Of a stretch of 64,000 bases of DNA, positions 1 through 9,136 are shown in pieces (positions within the stretch are counted from its first letter, which is position 1; each line of letters starts with the position of its first letter). The notes beneath the pieces are model-generated. The model saw nothing but the letters and a program-made list of their open reading frames with translations, was not told where the DNA came from and made no database searches. The position numbers and the translations under genes are program-made. The DNA lies in NCBI RefSeq assembly GCF_009910365.1, contig NZ_CP036423.1, forward strand, positions 1,860,001-1,924,000, read 5' to 3'. The DNA is from Aequoribacter fuscus (GTDB lineage Bacteria > Pseudomonadota > Gammaproteobacteria > Pseudomonadales > Halieaceae).

Positions 1-164
1 AAGACAAAAGCGGAATTGCCCGTAATCAACTCTAAACAAGTCAGATAATTCATGCTAATTTTATTTTTTTTTATTATTAATAGATTTTAAAAATAGTATG
101 CCAAGCGCGCAAAGCTAGGAAAGCTCAACGCCATGCGTCAACATGCACACAGTGGGAACTCATC
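1..164. other. AT-rich non-coding leader of the LysR gene
   Basis: No open frame is supported here. The stretch at about 57-100 is almost pure A/T, with a long T run around 61-75, and would suit a promoter for the LysR gene that starts at 165. No clear -35/-10 pair or LysR T-N11-A box could be fixed by eye. Confidence 0.4.
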
Positions 165-1067
165 ATGTTTAACTTGAATCAGCTGTATCACTTCGCATTG
201 GTCGCCGAGACAGGAAATTTTGCTCAAGCTGCGAAGCGTGCTCACATAACTCAACCCGCGTTAAGTAACTCCATAAGAACACTCGAAGAACGCGCGGGCC
301 TAAAGCTTTTCGACCGTAGTGAAAGGCCCATTAAATTAACGCCTGTGGGGCGTAATTTATTGTCTCGGACTGAGAGCCTCCTAAAAGAGGCAAAAAACTT
401 TGAAAAAGAGGTTATGTATCTGGGGAGAGGTATGGCAGGCGAGCTCAGAATAGGATTCACCGCGCAATCATCGGGCAGCATGGGAGGAAGGATTCTAGGC
501 GAATGGCAAGCCCAAAATCCAAAAATGAGCGCTGACGTGACCGTTGCTGACACGCCCGCCTTGATAGAGCTTTTGAAAGCGGAGCAGCTCGACCTCATCA
601 TAGGCGATGGACGCGACTTGCCGTCGCACTCTTCTGACCTTGAAATGATACCAATTCCTCCCGAGGTCGGTGGTATATTTTGTCGCGCCAATCACCCTTT
701 GTTAAAAGACGACGATCTTAATTTCAAATCATTACTTCCGTACCGATTTGCAGGGGCACATCTATCAGAGACTCTGCTAGATGCGTTAGCTGACCGATTT
801 AATTTACGGGATCGACACGAAATTCACTTCGCAATAAAGAGTGACAACATTGCCGTTCTGCGGGACGCAGTCATGCACAGCGACCTCATATTACTGTCAA
901 CACCGGGCGCCGTTCACAACGAAATTGCCGCCGGATTCATGGCCAAACTTCCCATCAATCCAGAAGAGCTTGCGATCTGGTTCTCGGTAACTTTAAAAAC
1001 CACGGTAGCTCACCCCGCAATGAGCAATCTCAGAAAAGTTATCGAAGAAAAAACGAAACCACAGTGA
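165..1067 (+). CDS. LysR-family transcriptional regulator
   Basis: The 300-residue product has the standard LysR plan: an N-terminal winged helix-turn-helix at about residues 3-62 (GNFAQAAKRAHITQPALS, then the LFDRSERPIKLT wing) and a periplasmic-binding-like effector domain from about residue 90 to the end. Length is normal for the family. It is the only plus-strand gene in the first 14 kb and converges on the minus-strand amidohydrolase run, ending 70 bases from it. LysR regulators usually control a divergent or adjacent catabolic gene set, so control of the neighbouring cluster is possible, but the convergent orientation gives no shared promoter to support it. The effector cannot be told from sequence. 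Confidence 0.92.
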   Translation: MFNLNQLYHFALVAETGNFAQAAKRAHITQPALSNSIRTLEERAGLKLFDRSERPIKLTPVGRNLLSRTESLLKEAKNFEKEVMYLGRGMAGELRIGFTAQSSGSMGGRILGEWQAQNPKMSADVTVADTPALIELLKAEQLDLIIGDGRDLPSHSSDLEMIPIPPEVGGIFCRANHPLLKDDDLNFKSLLPYRFAGAHLSETLLDALADRFNLRDRHEIHFAIKSDNIAVLRDAVMHSDLILLSTPGAVHNEIAAGFMAKLPINPEELAIWFSVTLKTTVAHPAMSNLRKVIEEKTKPQ

Positions 1068-1136
1068 GCGTAAGAGGTGTGGGTGACCCAGAGAATAATA
1101 GCATCCAGCTATCCTAGTCATCGTTGTAAGCGTGGC

Positions 1137-2798
1137 TCACCGCATCCAGCCTGAACCGCGAATAGCTCGCCCAGGCCTAGCACCGGTATGCCTCCCCTCA
1201 AAAACAACAGGTTGCCCGTTAACCAGCACATGCTCCATACCGACCGAGTACTGGTGAGGTGTGCTGAACGTTGCCTTGTCTTCAATAGCGTCGGGGTCGA
1301 AAATAGCAATATCCGCAAAATAACCCAGTTTAATACGACCTCGCTCACGGATCCCCAAACTCTGTGCTGGCAGCAAAGTCAGTTTCCGAATGGCTTCTTC
1401 CATAGCCAGAACTTTTTCTTCGCGGACATACTTGCCCAGCAATCGGGCCACGTTGCCATACGTTCTTGGGTGGACGCCGCTATTCAGCGTCCTACCTTCT
1501 GCGGCGGGCGCCGTGGCATCAGAGCCAAACATTACCCAAGGTTGACGCATTTGCTTCTTAAGATTCTCTTCTGACATCAAATAATACGCCGTAGCGACCC
1601 GAGAACCATCTTCAAGAACCAAATCAATAATCGTATCACGAGGGTCCTGTCCGCGTTCCATGGCTACTTCAGCCAGTGTTTTGCCCACGTATTTGTGCAG
1701 TGCTTCGTTCTTAAACTCGAGAAATACCACTCCATCGGGCGTAGCGAGATAACCCAAGTTTTCCCATTCCTGCGTGTTCACACCCATCTCGTTTTTAACT
1801 CGCTCGCGAATTTTGGGATCTTTGAGACGCTCAGCCCATTTTCTATAGCCACCGGCCTGCACCCAGGTTGGCATTGCTGCTTCCAGACCACTGCCGCCCG
1901 CGACATAGGTATACATATCTGCCGTAACGGGAACACCTTCGCGGCGCGAAGCTTCGATTTTTTCGATAGCTAAATCCATCTTGTGCCAATTCGGCTTTCC
2001 AGCTGCCTTTAAATGGTGGATTCTTACCGGCAGCTTAGCCTCTCGGCCGATGCGCAAGGTCTCGTCAACGGATTCGATAAGCCGATTACTCTCAGAACGA
2101 ATGTGCGCTGTATAAACACCACCGTAGCGACTAACGACTTTTGCAAGTTCGATGAGCTCTTGAGTCTCAGCGTAGGTGGCCGGCGCGTATATCAAAAACG
2201 TGGTAAGACCCAGTGCTCCATCCTCCATTGCCTGAGCCACCTGCAGCTTCATTTTATCAAGCTGCTCTGGGGTTGGATCGACGTCATCCGTACCGATAAT
2301 GTTCATTCGCACGGTGGCTGCTGATACAAAGGTGGCGAAGTTTACCGAGACACCGCCTGCTTCAACGGTTCGAAGGTAATCGTCGACTGTAGTCCACGTC
2401 ATATCAACTTTCTCTTTAGAGAAATACGACCAAAAGGCCGCAGACGTTGTTGTTAAGGGGCTGAACGAAATCTCGCTAAGGACCTCAAAAGTCACGCCCT
2501 GCATTACATCGCTCATCGCTCTACCATCACTGATTAAGGATAAGTGCGAATGACTCAGCATATTGAAAAAGCCGGGGGCAACCGCAAGACCCGTAGCATC
2601 AATTTCAAGAGTGGCGGAGCCAGAGGGAATTTGCCCGATAGCGCTTATGCGATCTTCACGAATTCCCAGGTCTGCAATGTAGGGTGCTGCACCAGTTCCA
2701 TCATAAACACTGCCATTGCGGATGATGACATCGAACTCAACCGCTGCCGCAGTGGTGGCAATCACGCTCAAAACAACGACAATAACTATTCTCAGCAT
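1137..2798 (-). CDS. D-aminoacylase-type amidohydrolase, exported
   Basis: A 553-residue amidohydrolase-superfamily protein related to N-acyl-D-amino-acid deacylases. A hydrophobic signal peptide covers residues 1-19. The family landmarks are present: the beta-strand plus PGF element at about 75-78, an HSH metal-site motif at 83-85, HIRSE and HHLK further in, and a GSDAT...HPRTYG stretch near the C terminus that carries the catalytic Asp and the substrate loop of D-aminoacylases. The first metal motif reads NMLSHSHLS where typical members have D-x-H-x-H-x-D, so metal binding may differ. It is the last gene of the minus-strand run. Expected activity is removal of an acyl group from N-acyl-D-amino acids in the periplasm; the acyl chain and amino acid are unknown. 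Confidence 0.85.
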   Translation of the reverse strand: MLRIVIVVVLSVIATTAAAVEFDVIIRNGSVYDGTGAAPYIADLGIREDRISAIGQIPSGSATLEIDATGLAVAPGFFNMLSHSHLSLISDGRAMSDVMQGVTFEVLSEISFSPLTTTSAAFWSYFSKEKVDMTWTTVDDYLRTVEAGGVSVNFATFVSAATVRMNIIGTDDVDPTPEQLDKMKLQVAQAMEDGALGLTTFLIYAPATYAETQELIELAKVVSRYGGVYTAHIRSESNRLIESVDETLRIGREAKLPVRIHHLKAAGKPNWHKMDLAIEKIEASRREGVPVTADMYTYVAGGSGLEAAMPTWVQAGGYRKWAERLKDPKIRERVKNEMGVNTQEWENLGYLATPDGVVFLEFKNEALHKYVGKTLAEVAMERGQDPRDTIIDLVLEDGSRVATAYYLMSEENLKKQMRQPWVMFGSDATAPAAEGRTLNSGVHPRTYGNVARLLGKYVREEKVLAMEEAIRKLTLLPAQSLGIRERGRIKLGYFADIAIFDPDAIEDKATFSTPHQYSVGMEHVLVNGQPVVFEGRHTGARPGRAIRGSGWMR

Positions 2799-2870
2799 AG
2801 CGGTACTCCCAGTCTACATCATTGATTTATCGCTGTGCGTTCTTGACCTAGTAATCCGCATTGCAAAACC

Positions 2871-2888
2871 TTTTAGGTGCTCCTAAAA
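2871..2888. terminator. short hairpin between two hydrolase genes
   Basis: TTTTAGG and CCTAAAA form a 7-bp stem around a 4-base loop just downstream of the serine hydrolase that ends at 2892. It is A/T-rich and no uninterrupted T run follows on the minus strand, so it may only attenuate or stabilise the message. Confidence 0.3.
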
Positions 2889-2891
2889 AAC

Positions 2892-4832
2892 CTAGCTAAA
2901 GTAATTAAAACCCAAGAGATTCCAGTAGCTATAAAACCAGACCATGTATAGCCCCGCTAGATTGACTACGATTAGCTTGGCAAGCGCCCTAGGGCCTTCA
3001 AGTTCGCCATGTCGCAGGACCTGAAACGTGCAATAAATATGGTAAAGGGTCAACAAAGCAGCCAATATTGGAAAAATCAGAGCAATTTTCAAGGTAAGCG
3101 GAACATCATACATAAGGGCTATAAGACCGCCGCTGGCGCCTACTGCCGCAAAAGTAAGGAATGAAAAGTGTGTCGCAGCCAAGAGAGTTGAAGCCACCAC
3201 TGCTTTTCTTTCGAACGCTACAAGCGTATTAAATTCACGCCTTCGATACACCGCTTGCAACAAAACATGCATAAAAACCAAAAGCACCGAGCCAAGCGAG
3301 AGCATTATGAATCGACCTGTTTCGTAAAACGGTGCTCGATAAAACTGCATGACGCCAAAACCATCGATGACGAGACCCGTTATCTTGCCATTTACGTCTT
3401 CTTGAAAGGCGATTCGACCATTATCGTCCGCTTCCTGAAATAAGTTAGTGTCGATTTCAACGTATCGCTTACCTCCAATCATCAGCGTGTTATCGGGCAA
3501 TAAAACCACCTTCAAACTTGTGATAAGACGAAGCAACGACTCGATCTTAGTGAAGCTCGAGCGCCAGCTATGGTAGGTGCCCTCGTAGCGCTTACCCCGC
3601 TCGAAAAAATCAGCAGGTGGATCGACCTTCGATGCTTCGCTCGGGAAAAACTCATCGTAAAACGATTTAACAAACGTACTGTGTACCTCTTTAGCACCCG
3701 GGCCGCCAAAAGAAGAGAACAGCATAAAGTTTTCTTTAGACGACAAACCCAAATGGGAACTGAATATGGTGGTACCACCATCGTGGCCGAAAACGTCTAG
3801 ATCATCTCGCCCATATCTGCGTTTGAGAAATCCAAGGCCCATTCCCCGAACTCGCGGGTCATGCGTAAAGCCGCCATCCACCATTTGCTGCAGCGTTGAT
3901 GATTTTAAAATTCGCTTTCCATCAACAGCGCCCCCATTCAGTAAAGCTTGCGCGAAAATCGACATGTCACGCGCAGACACGGCTGCCGCGCCAGCCGGTC
4001 CAAAGTTAGAGATGATCTCGTAATTTAGCTCGACATAACGTCCTTGTGAATAGCCGTAAGCCTTGGCCACGTTCGAGGCGAGTTGCGGTGGAAGGGGCTC
4101 CAAAAAACTGGAATGAGTCATGCCCAAAGTATCAAAAATGTGGCGCTGGACATAATCATTAAATGACATCCCGGATACTTCCTCAACAACCAAACCGGCC
4201 AATGCGGTAGCCCAGTTTGAATAGGCTGTATGCACCCCGGGCGGATTAATGCGCTGCGGTTGATATTTAGCTAACGATTGTTCGAGCGGCATAATACGGC
4301 TAGGGTCATCTATAATCAGATATCCGAGGAATCCGTCTTCAAATCCTGCGGTATGAGTCATAATATGACGCAGCGTAACCGGCTGCCCAGGCCACGTATT
4401 CGCAACTTTCAAAGACTTAAGATACCCATTAACGTCGACATCTAAATCCACGTTACCTTGTTCTACTTGCTGCATGACCGCAACCCAAGTGAACAGTTTA
4501 GAAATGGAGCCTGGGCGGAAAAGTGTCGTGTTTGGATCAACAGGAATACGTTTTTCTACATCAAGAAAACCATAGCCCTTGGAGAAAATCATCTCACCAT
4601 CTTTCATGACAGCTACGACACCGGCAGAGCTCTTGGCGTTCTTCATGCTTGCTTTAACGACACCATCCACGAACGCCTCAACCACATCGGAATTCGCGAC
4701 ATTCGGAGGGATCGAGGCATAACTTCCGTCATTCCCCATCAAAAAAGCAAGGAATACTAGCCCAAGTTGCTTTGAACCGATCTTCAACTTATCAATCATC
4801 ATATGTGTCTCTAAAAATTCGGTAATTACCAT
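2892..4832 (-). CDS. membrane-anchored beta-lactamase-family serine hydrolase
   Basis: A 646-residue protein with a class C beta-lactamase/DD-peptidase-like domain in the first 400 residues and four predicted membrane helices after about residue 495. Ser109-Ile-Ser-Lys112 is the nucleophile SxxK motif, and YSNW supplies the Tyr-x-Asn element. An HDGG motif stands for the third conserved box. The start is uncertain: Met1 at 4832 gives a ten-residue tail, while Met11 or Met12 (4802/4799) places a signal peptide (about residues 20-40) at the N terminus and looks more natural. The catalytic domain would face the periplasm. Members cleave D-amino-acid peptides, esters or amides. Its position between two D-aminoacylase-type genes suggests a peptide or amide substrate with a D-residue (inference). 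Confidence 0.85.
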   Translation of the reverse strand: MVITEFLETHMMIDKLKIGSKQLGLVFLAFLMGNDGSYASIPPNVANSDVVEAFVDGVVKASMKNAKSSAGVVAVMKDGEMIFSKGYGFLDVEKRIPVDPNTTLFRPGSISKLFTWVAVMQQVEQGNVDLDVDVNGYLKSLKVANTWPGQPVTLRHIMTHTAGFEDGFLGYLIIDDPSRIMPLEQSLAKYQPQRINPPGVHTAYSNWATALAGLVVEEVSGMSFNDYVQRHIFDTLGMTHSSFLEPLPPQLASNVAKAYGYSQGRYVELNYEIISNFGPAGAAAVSARDMSIFAQALLNGGAVDGKRILKSSTLQQMVDGGFTHDPRVRGMGLGFLKRRYGRDDLDVFGHDGGTTIFSSHLGLSSKENFMLFSSFGGPGAKEVHSTFVKSFYDEFFPSEASKVDPPADFFERGKRYEGTYHSWRSSFTKIESLLRLITSLKVVLLPDNTLMIGGKRYVEIDTNLFQEADDNGRIAFQEDVNGKITGLVIDGFGVMQFYRAPFYETGRFIMLSLGSVLLVFMHVLLQAVYRRREFNTLVAFERKAVVASTLLAATHFSFLTFAAVGASGGLIALMYDVPLTLKIALIFPILAALLTLYHIYCTFQVLRHGELEGPRALAKLIVVNLAGLYMVWFYSYWNLLGFNYFS

Positions 4833-5094
4833 GAATAACCCCGAGGTCTGGCATTTTTCAATCTTGTATTGCCCATCGGGTCAGGTTGCACGTAACCTAA
4901 GTATCTACCCCTAGGGCGACGCCATCTCCTAGACAGGCGGCACGGCCACAACCTTTTGCGCCTGACGAGCTGCGCTCGCTGCACTCGAGTCAGCGCCCCG
5001 TGAGACGAACGTTCACTGAGACCTCTGCATTAATCGTTGCAGCATTTCACGGCCACGCGAGCGCCAGCCACGAGTGCTTACCCTGTAAACTAAC

Positions 5095-6762
5095 TCAATG
5101 CGCTCGCGGATCAGAAAAGTGCTCGTCCTGAAATTCAATAGGGAGCGACATGGTGGTATTGTCATCCAGCCACTTACTCCACTCCACACGCTCAAAGCGG
5201 CCCTCAGCCGACACTGGAAAACGAATCGGTTGTCCAGGTTTTACGGGCTGCACAACTGAATCGCGGACCACAACAGTACCGTTAACAATGACCCAAGGAA
5301 TACCCGCTGAGGGCAGCCCATTCTCGCCGGATTTGTAGGTTGCCCTAGGGCCAACAGTCGCAGGGTCAAACAACGTCAGATCGGCAATTTTGCCGACCTG
5401 AACACGACCGCGCTCCTGCATCGAGACCAAGCCCATATCACCCAAGTGTTTCGCATTCCAGTAGCTTAACTGGGCTAAGGTGAACATTAGAGGGATATCT
5501 TGCTCGCGCGCTAGTTTTAAGGTGGTTGAAAAAGTCGACACTGTGCGCGGATGCCCTGCGTATTCACTGGGATCGGCATCGTAGGGCAACAGATCTCCGT
5601 TCTTATCGAATCCCATCATTGCATCAGATGCGACCACCATCTCAGGTATGCTCAACCAATATTTCATCCAATCTTTTCGCGCCGGCATAAAAACCACAAT
5701 CACGCGCGCAGGGTCTTTCTCAACAGCCTCGAGATACTCTGCCTTGCTCAGGAATTTATCTAGGCCGGGATCATAGAGAGTCTCTGAGTACTGATAACCA
5801 TTAACCTCTTCCCACATAGAAGGCTTGAGAAAATCGGCGCTAATAAACGTGGATCCTGCTTCAAACGGGTAATATTCGCCCCAAACGTTGTAACCCTTTG
5901 CTCGAGCAAGCCTTAACTTTTCTTGATTCTCCCACCAACCGTAATCGTTGTCGTGGGCCAGCAATAAAGGTGCATCCAACAGCATTGCATTTAGTAACAC
6001 CTCATCAAGGGCGATGGGCGCTTCTGTCGGAGTCTTGGCGTTAAGATGATACCGAGTGTGCACCGAAGCAAGCCTGCCGTAACGCGCCGCAGTTCTCTGT
6101 ATTTCAAACAACTCATAACTCGTCATGCCACGCTGCATATAAGCGGCACCCACTCCAACACCCAATGCTCCCTGCCGCAGGTCCTCGTCAATCAGTTGTA
6201 TTATTTGATTCAGCTCAGACAAATTACTACGTTTCATTGACCAGCCCGGCGTACCATCTATCGCTGCCTGATCGAGAACTGTGCCAAGCGTCGATGCATC
6301 AACAGACTGGTCAATGACCACCTCTGGATCGTGCACCAGTAATCGGGTGACACCAACGCTCGACGTCGTACCATAATTAACCTGCCAACCAGTTGCTTCT
6401 TTATTTTTATACCATTCGCCAACACGGCTCGCTCCAGCTTCCAGATCCATACCGGTGGTAATGCCGTCGCGCACAGCGAGTTTTGTCGCAAAAGGGTCTA
6501 CGGAGTGAAAATGGGTATCAATAAATCCCGGAGCAACAACCAAACCGGTCGCATCGATAACTTCCTTGCCTGCCAGGGGCTCTTGAGAAATTGCAGCTAT
6601 CCTACCGTCGTTAATGCCGACGTTTGCGACACCATCGTACATGGTCTCGGGGTCCATCACCCGACCATTCGCAATAACGAGATCGTACTCTTCTGCGTTT
6701 GACGCGCCCGAAGCAAATAAAGCAGCTAGCAGTATGTACAAGATTTTTTTGATGGGTGTCAT
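5095..6762 (-). CDS. D-aminoacylase-type amidohydrolase, exported (second copy)
   Basis: A 555-residue amidohydrolase with a signal peptide ending near residue 23 (SNA|EE). Unlike the 1137-2798 protein it keeps the textbook metal motif DTHFHSVD, with His84, His86 and Asp89. HTRYH and AHDND further in match other metal-ligand positions. The C-terminal part (KIADLTLFDP, then a VIVNGTVVV strand) is the small beta domain that closes the family fold. It is far diverged from the other amidohydrolase, so it is not a recent duplicate. The gene lies 71 bases downstream of the class A beta-lactamase-like gene, consistent with one transcript. Expected role is periplasmic hydrolysis of an N-acyl amino acid, dipeptide or cyclic amide. 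Confidence 0.87.
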   Translation of the reverse strand: MTPIKKILYILLAALFASGASNAEEYDLVIANGRVMDPETMYDGVANVGINDGRIAAISQEPLAGKEVIDATGLVVAPGFIDTHFHSVDPFATKLAVRDGITTGMDLEAGASRVGEWYKNKEATGWQVNYGTTSSVGVTRLLVHDPEVVIDQSVDASTLGTVLDQAAIDGTPGWSMKRSNLSELNQIIQLIDEDLRQGALGVGVGAAYMQRGMTSYELFEIQRTAARYGRLASVHTRYHLNAKTPTEAPIALDEVLLNAMLLDAPLLLAHDNDYGWWENQEKLRLARAKGYNVWGEYYPFEAGSTFISADFLKPSMWEEVNGYQYSETLYDPGLDKFLSKAEYLEAVEKDPARVIVVFMPARKDWMKYWLSIPEMVVASDAMMGFDKNGDLLPYDADPSEYAGHPRTVSTFSTTLKLAREQDIPLMFTLAQLSYWNAKHLGDMGLVSMQERGRVQVGKIADLTLFDPATVGPRATYKSGENGLPSAGIPWVIVNGTVVVRDSVVQPVKPGQPIRFPVSAEGRFERVEWSKWLDDNTTMSLPIEFQDEHFSDPRAH

Positions 6763-6833
6763 GGGGTTATGTTCTCCACAAAAATAACTACTTCATAAAT
6801 TCAATGTTTATAACGGACGGATGTAATGACTCA

Positions 6834-7838
6834 TCAGAGAAACGAAAAATAGTCATACAAGGTTCTTGCCACTTCGGCTATTGCACGCTCGCGGTCGCTC
6901 GGCGGGCTTTGACTACCGCGGGTAAACACAGCAATCGCAAATACGCGTCCATTGGGCAGTGTGATGTACCCGACATCGTTAGCGACCCCTCCGACAGTAC
7001 CGGTTTTGTGTGCAATTGCCGTGTTCTTTGGAAGCAATGCGCTAAGACGTCTGGGCATCGTCACCGTTCGCATCATTGTATCCATCAACAACCGGGTGCT
7101 TTCATCGCTGAGCGCTCGTCCGCTGCTCAAGGTCGTCAACAAATTGAGCATCGCCCTAGGAGTAGATTTGTCTAGCGGATCTGCCTCAAACTCAGGGTTA
7201 GCCGCAATGGCTTTGTTGGGGTCAGCCGCAGCGATGCGCACTATTTTTCCTAGATTTTCTCGGCCCGGTTCGACGCCGTAAAAATCTCTCAGAAGATCAG
7301 CCGTAGAGCGATCGACGCGCATACCATCAATACCCAACTGCCCTAAATATTGATTAACGGCCGAGGGTCCGCCAGCAAGCCTCAAACAGATATCAGTGGC
7401 AGTGTTATCGCTCTGCGTAATCATTACCTCTAATAGGTTAGCAATGGACAGCGATACCCCTTGATGAATAAAATTTGCCGCAATGACTTGCGAATAGACC
7501 CATTCACTATCGTCAATATCGACCATATCTGTCAGGTTAAGTTCACCGTGATCAACTTTGGCTAGCAGAGTCATCGCTATGGCGATCTTGTACGTACTTG
7601 CCATCGGAAATGGCTCGTCTCCATTCAAAAATATCTGAGCGCCGGTGGTCATATCTTGGGCAGCAACTCCGGCAACACCAACCAAACCTGAGGTCACTGT
7701 ATGTAGTGCCAATGCGACTTTAGCGGGCGCTACCGCAGAGCCAACTTGCTGCGGCTGACTATTACCCTTTGCTGAGGCAAGCATAACAACCAAGGCCAAA
7801 CTTATTAACCAAAACCTTGTATTCACTCTCATGACCAT
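6834..7838 (-). CDS. class A beta-lactamase-like serine hydrolase lacking Glu166
   Basis: A 334-residue exported protein with a signal peptide in residues 8-28. Class A landmarks are clear: Ser81-Thr-Tyr-Lys84 (the S70xxK73 equivalent), Ser143-Asp-Asn145 (SDN) and Lys278-Thr-Gly280 (KTG). The omega-loop motif, normally R-x-E-x-x-L-N, reads DRSTADLL at 176-183, so the general base Glu166 is replaced by Thr. About 40 extra residues follow before the DKSTPRAM stretch. It is therefore probably not an efficient beta-lactamase; a peptidase, amidase or slow acyl-enzyme role is more likely. It sits between the YkvI-type protein and the canonical amidohydrolase with gaps of 61 and 71 bases. Confidence 0.87.
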   Translation of the reverse strand: MVMRVNTRFWLISLALVVMLASAKGNSQPQQVGSAVAPAKVALALHTVTSGLVGVAGVAAQDMTTGAQIFLNGDEPFPMASTYKIAIAMTLLAKVDHGELNLTDMVDIDDSEWVYSQVIAANFIHQGVSLSIANLLEVMITQSDNTATDICLRLAGGPSAVNQYLGQLGIDGMRVDRSTADLLRDFYGVEPGRENLGKIVRIAAADPNKAIAANPEFEADPLDKSTPRAMLNLLTTLSSGRALSDESTRLLMDTMMRTVTMPRRLSALLPKNTAIAHKTGTVGGVANDVGYITLPNGRVFAIAVFTRGSQSPPSDRERAIAEVARTLYDYFSFL

Positions 7839-7899
7839 TCACCACTATGGAAAGTTAAAACCCTGTAAGCCCGCGAGAAACAAACGTCTAAAGAAAAAC

Positions 7900-9021
7900 T
7901 CATCCTCTTTCCGGGCTTGCCTCTAACGATTGTGTAATACCAGACGATTTCACGATCTTCACAATACCTAAGGTGCAGATAGGAATTATGTATACCATCG
8001 CAAAACCCACTGATAGCGCGCTGTACCCGCTAGCCACGAGCGATACTATACCGAAGGTACCTAACAGACCGCCCACCCCTAGGGCGAATATTGCGATCAT
8101 GGCTCTCGGGAAGTGACCCAAAGACTCCCCCTCGTTTGGCTTCAGCACAACTTCAATACGTTCAATAAGACCCTGTACCAGACCAGCACCGGTTTCCACC
8201 AAGGTGCCGAGTAAAGCGAGCAAAAAAACGGCTAACAACAGCGGATTGGTGTACTCCGACATCATCCAATAATTAGGGACTGGCTTGTCCAGCACCTCGG
8301 GATAGCCGACAGCGTAGCTTAAGTGAAACAACGTGGCTGGGATCATTACCACAACGCCGGTAACCAAACCCGACATGGCCGCCTCTTTGCGTGAGGCGAT
8401 AGCACGAGTCGAAAACAATAGCACGGGGGCGATCGCTAAGTTGTACATCGCGTACAAAACACCGCCTTGAAGCCAACCGGGCTCAACGCCACTAGCACTA
8501 AACGCTTTCGACAGTATGACGCCATCATTGCTTATGACAGCCACAAAATAAGCGATAAACACCCCGTACATACCTATGGACCACCAAGTGAGTACCTTTT
8601 CTACCGCTTGTCTCCCAAAGTACACCAGCACAATGACTAAGCCCAAGACAGCGCCCATGCCAAATACACCAGAGATACCAAATTCCTGCTCAAGTAAAGT
8701 GCTAGCTGCTGAGCCTACAACCCCAAGCACCAGCAAAAACAACAGTAAATACAGAATTTCGAAGCATATCCAAAAAGGCCCAATGAGCTTACCGAAAAAA
8801 GAACGGTAGTCGTAAACCTGAAACACTCGAGCAAATTCGTAAGTACAGGCCAGAACAAGAGAAAAAAGACAGGCCGAGACCCCAATGCCAAACAAGCCCC
8901 CGAGCAAACCGTAGCGCGTGAAAAACTCGACAACTTCCCTACCTGTACCATAGCCGCCCCCCATTACTACCGAGATAAAGACTGCGGCGGGTACAACATA
9001 AACAGGCATCAGGCGTTTCAT
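7900..9021 (-). CDS. YkvI-type multi-pass membrane protein
   Basis: A 373-residue, very hydrophobic protein with about ten membrane helices. The N-terminal GGGYGTGREVVEFF stretch in the first helix is typical of the YkvI group, which resembles LeuT-fold amino-acid transporters but has no settled substrate. The frame can be extended to 9051, but the Met at 9021 has a GAGG ribosome-binding site eight bases upstream and starts directly at the first helix, so it was chosen. In this cluster the natural job would be to move the released amino acid or a small product across the inner membrane (inference from context only). Confidence 0.82.
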   Translation of the reverse strand: MKRLMPVYVVPAAVFISVVMGGGYGTGREVVEFFTRYGLLGGLFGIGVSACLFSLVLACTYEFARVFQVYDYRSFFGKLIGPFWICFEILYLLLFLLVLGVVGSAASTLLEQEFGISGVFGMGAVLGLVIVLVYFGRQAVEKVLTWWSIGMYGVFIAYFVAVISNDGVILSKAFSASGVEPGWLQGGVLYAMYNLAIAPVLLFSTRAIASRKEAAMSGLVTGVVVMIPATLFHLSYAVGYPEVLDKPVPNYWMMSEYTNPLLLAVFLLALLGTLVETGAGLVQGLIERIEVVLKPNEGESLGHFPRAMIAIFALGVGGLLGTFGIVSLVASGYSALSVGFAMVYIIPICTLGIVKIVKSSGITQSLEASPERG

Positions 9022-9136
9022 AGCGGCCTCGCAGAAAAATAGCAACAACATGCGTTGAGCACAGTGGCAAAAGACAATGTACCCAACGCGTTATCTACCC
9101 AGATCAAATAGTCGTTTGATGCAAAAACATAAACGT

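Noticed and set aside
6834-7838. Antibiotic-resistance class A beta-lactamase
   Set aside because: The Glu166 position is Thr and the gene sits in a catabolic cluster, so calling it a resistance gene is not supported.
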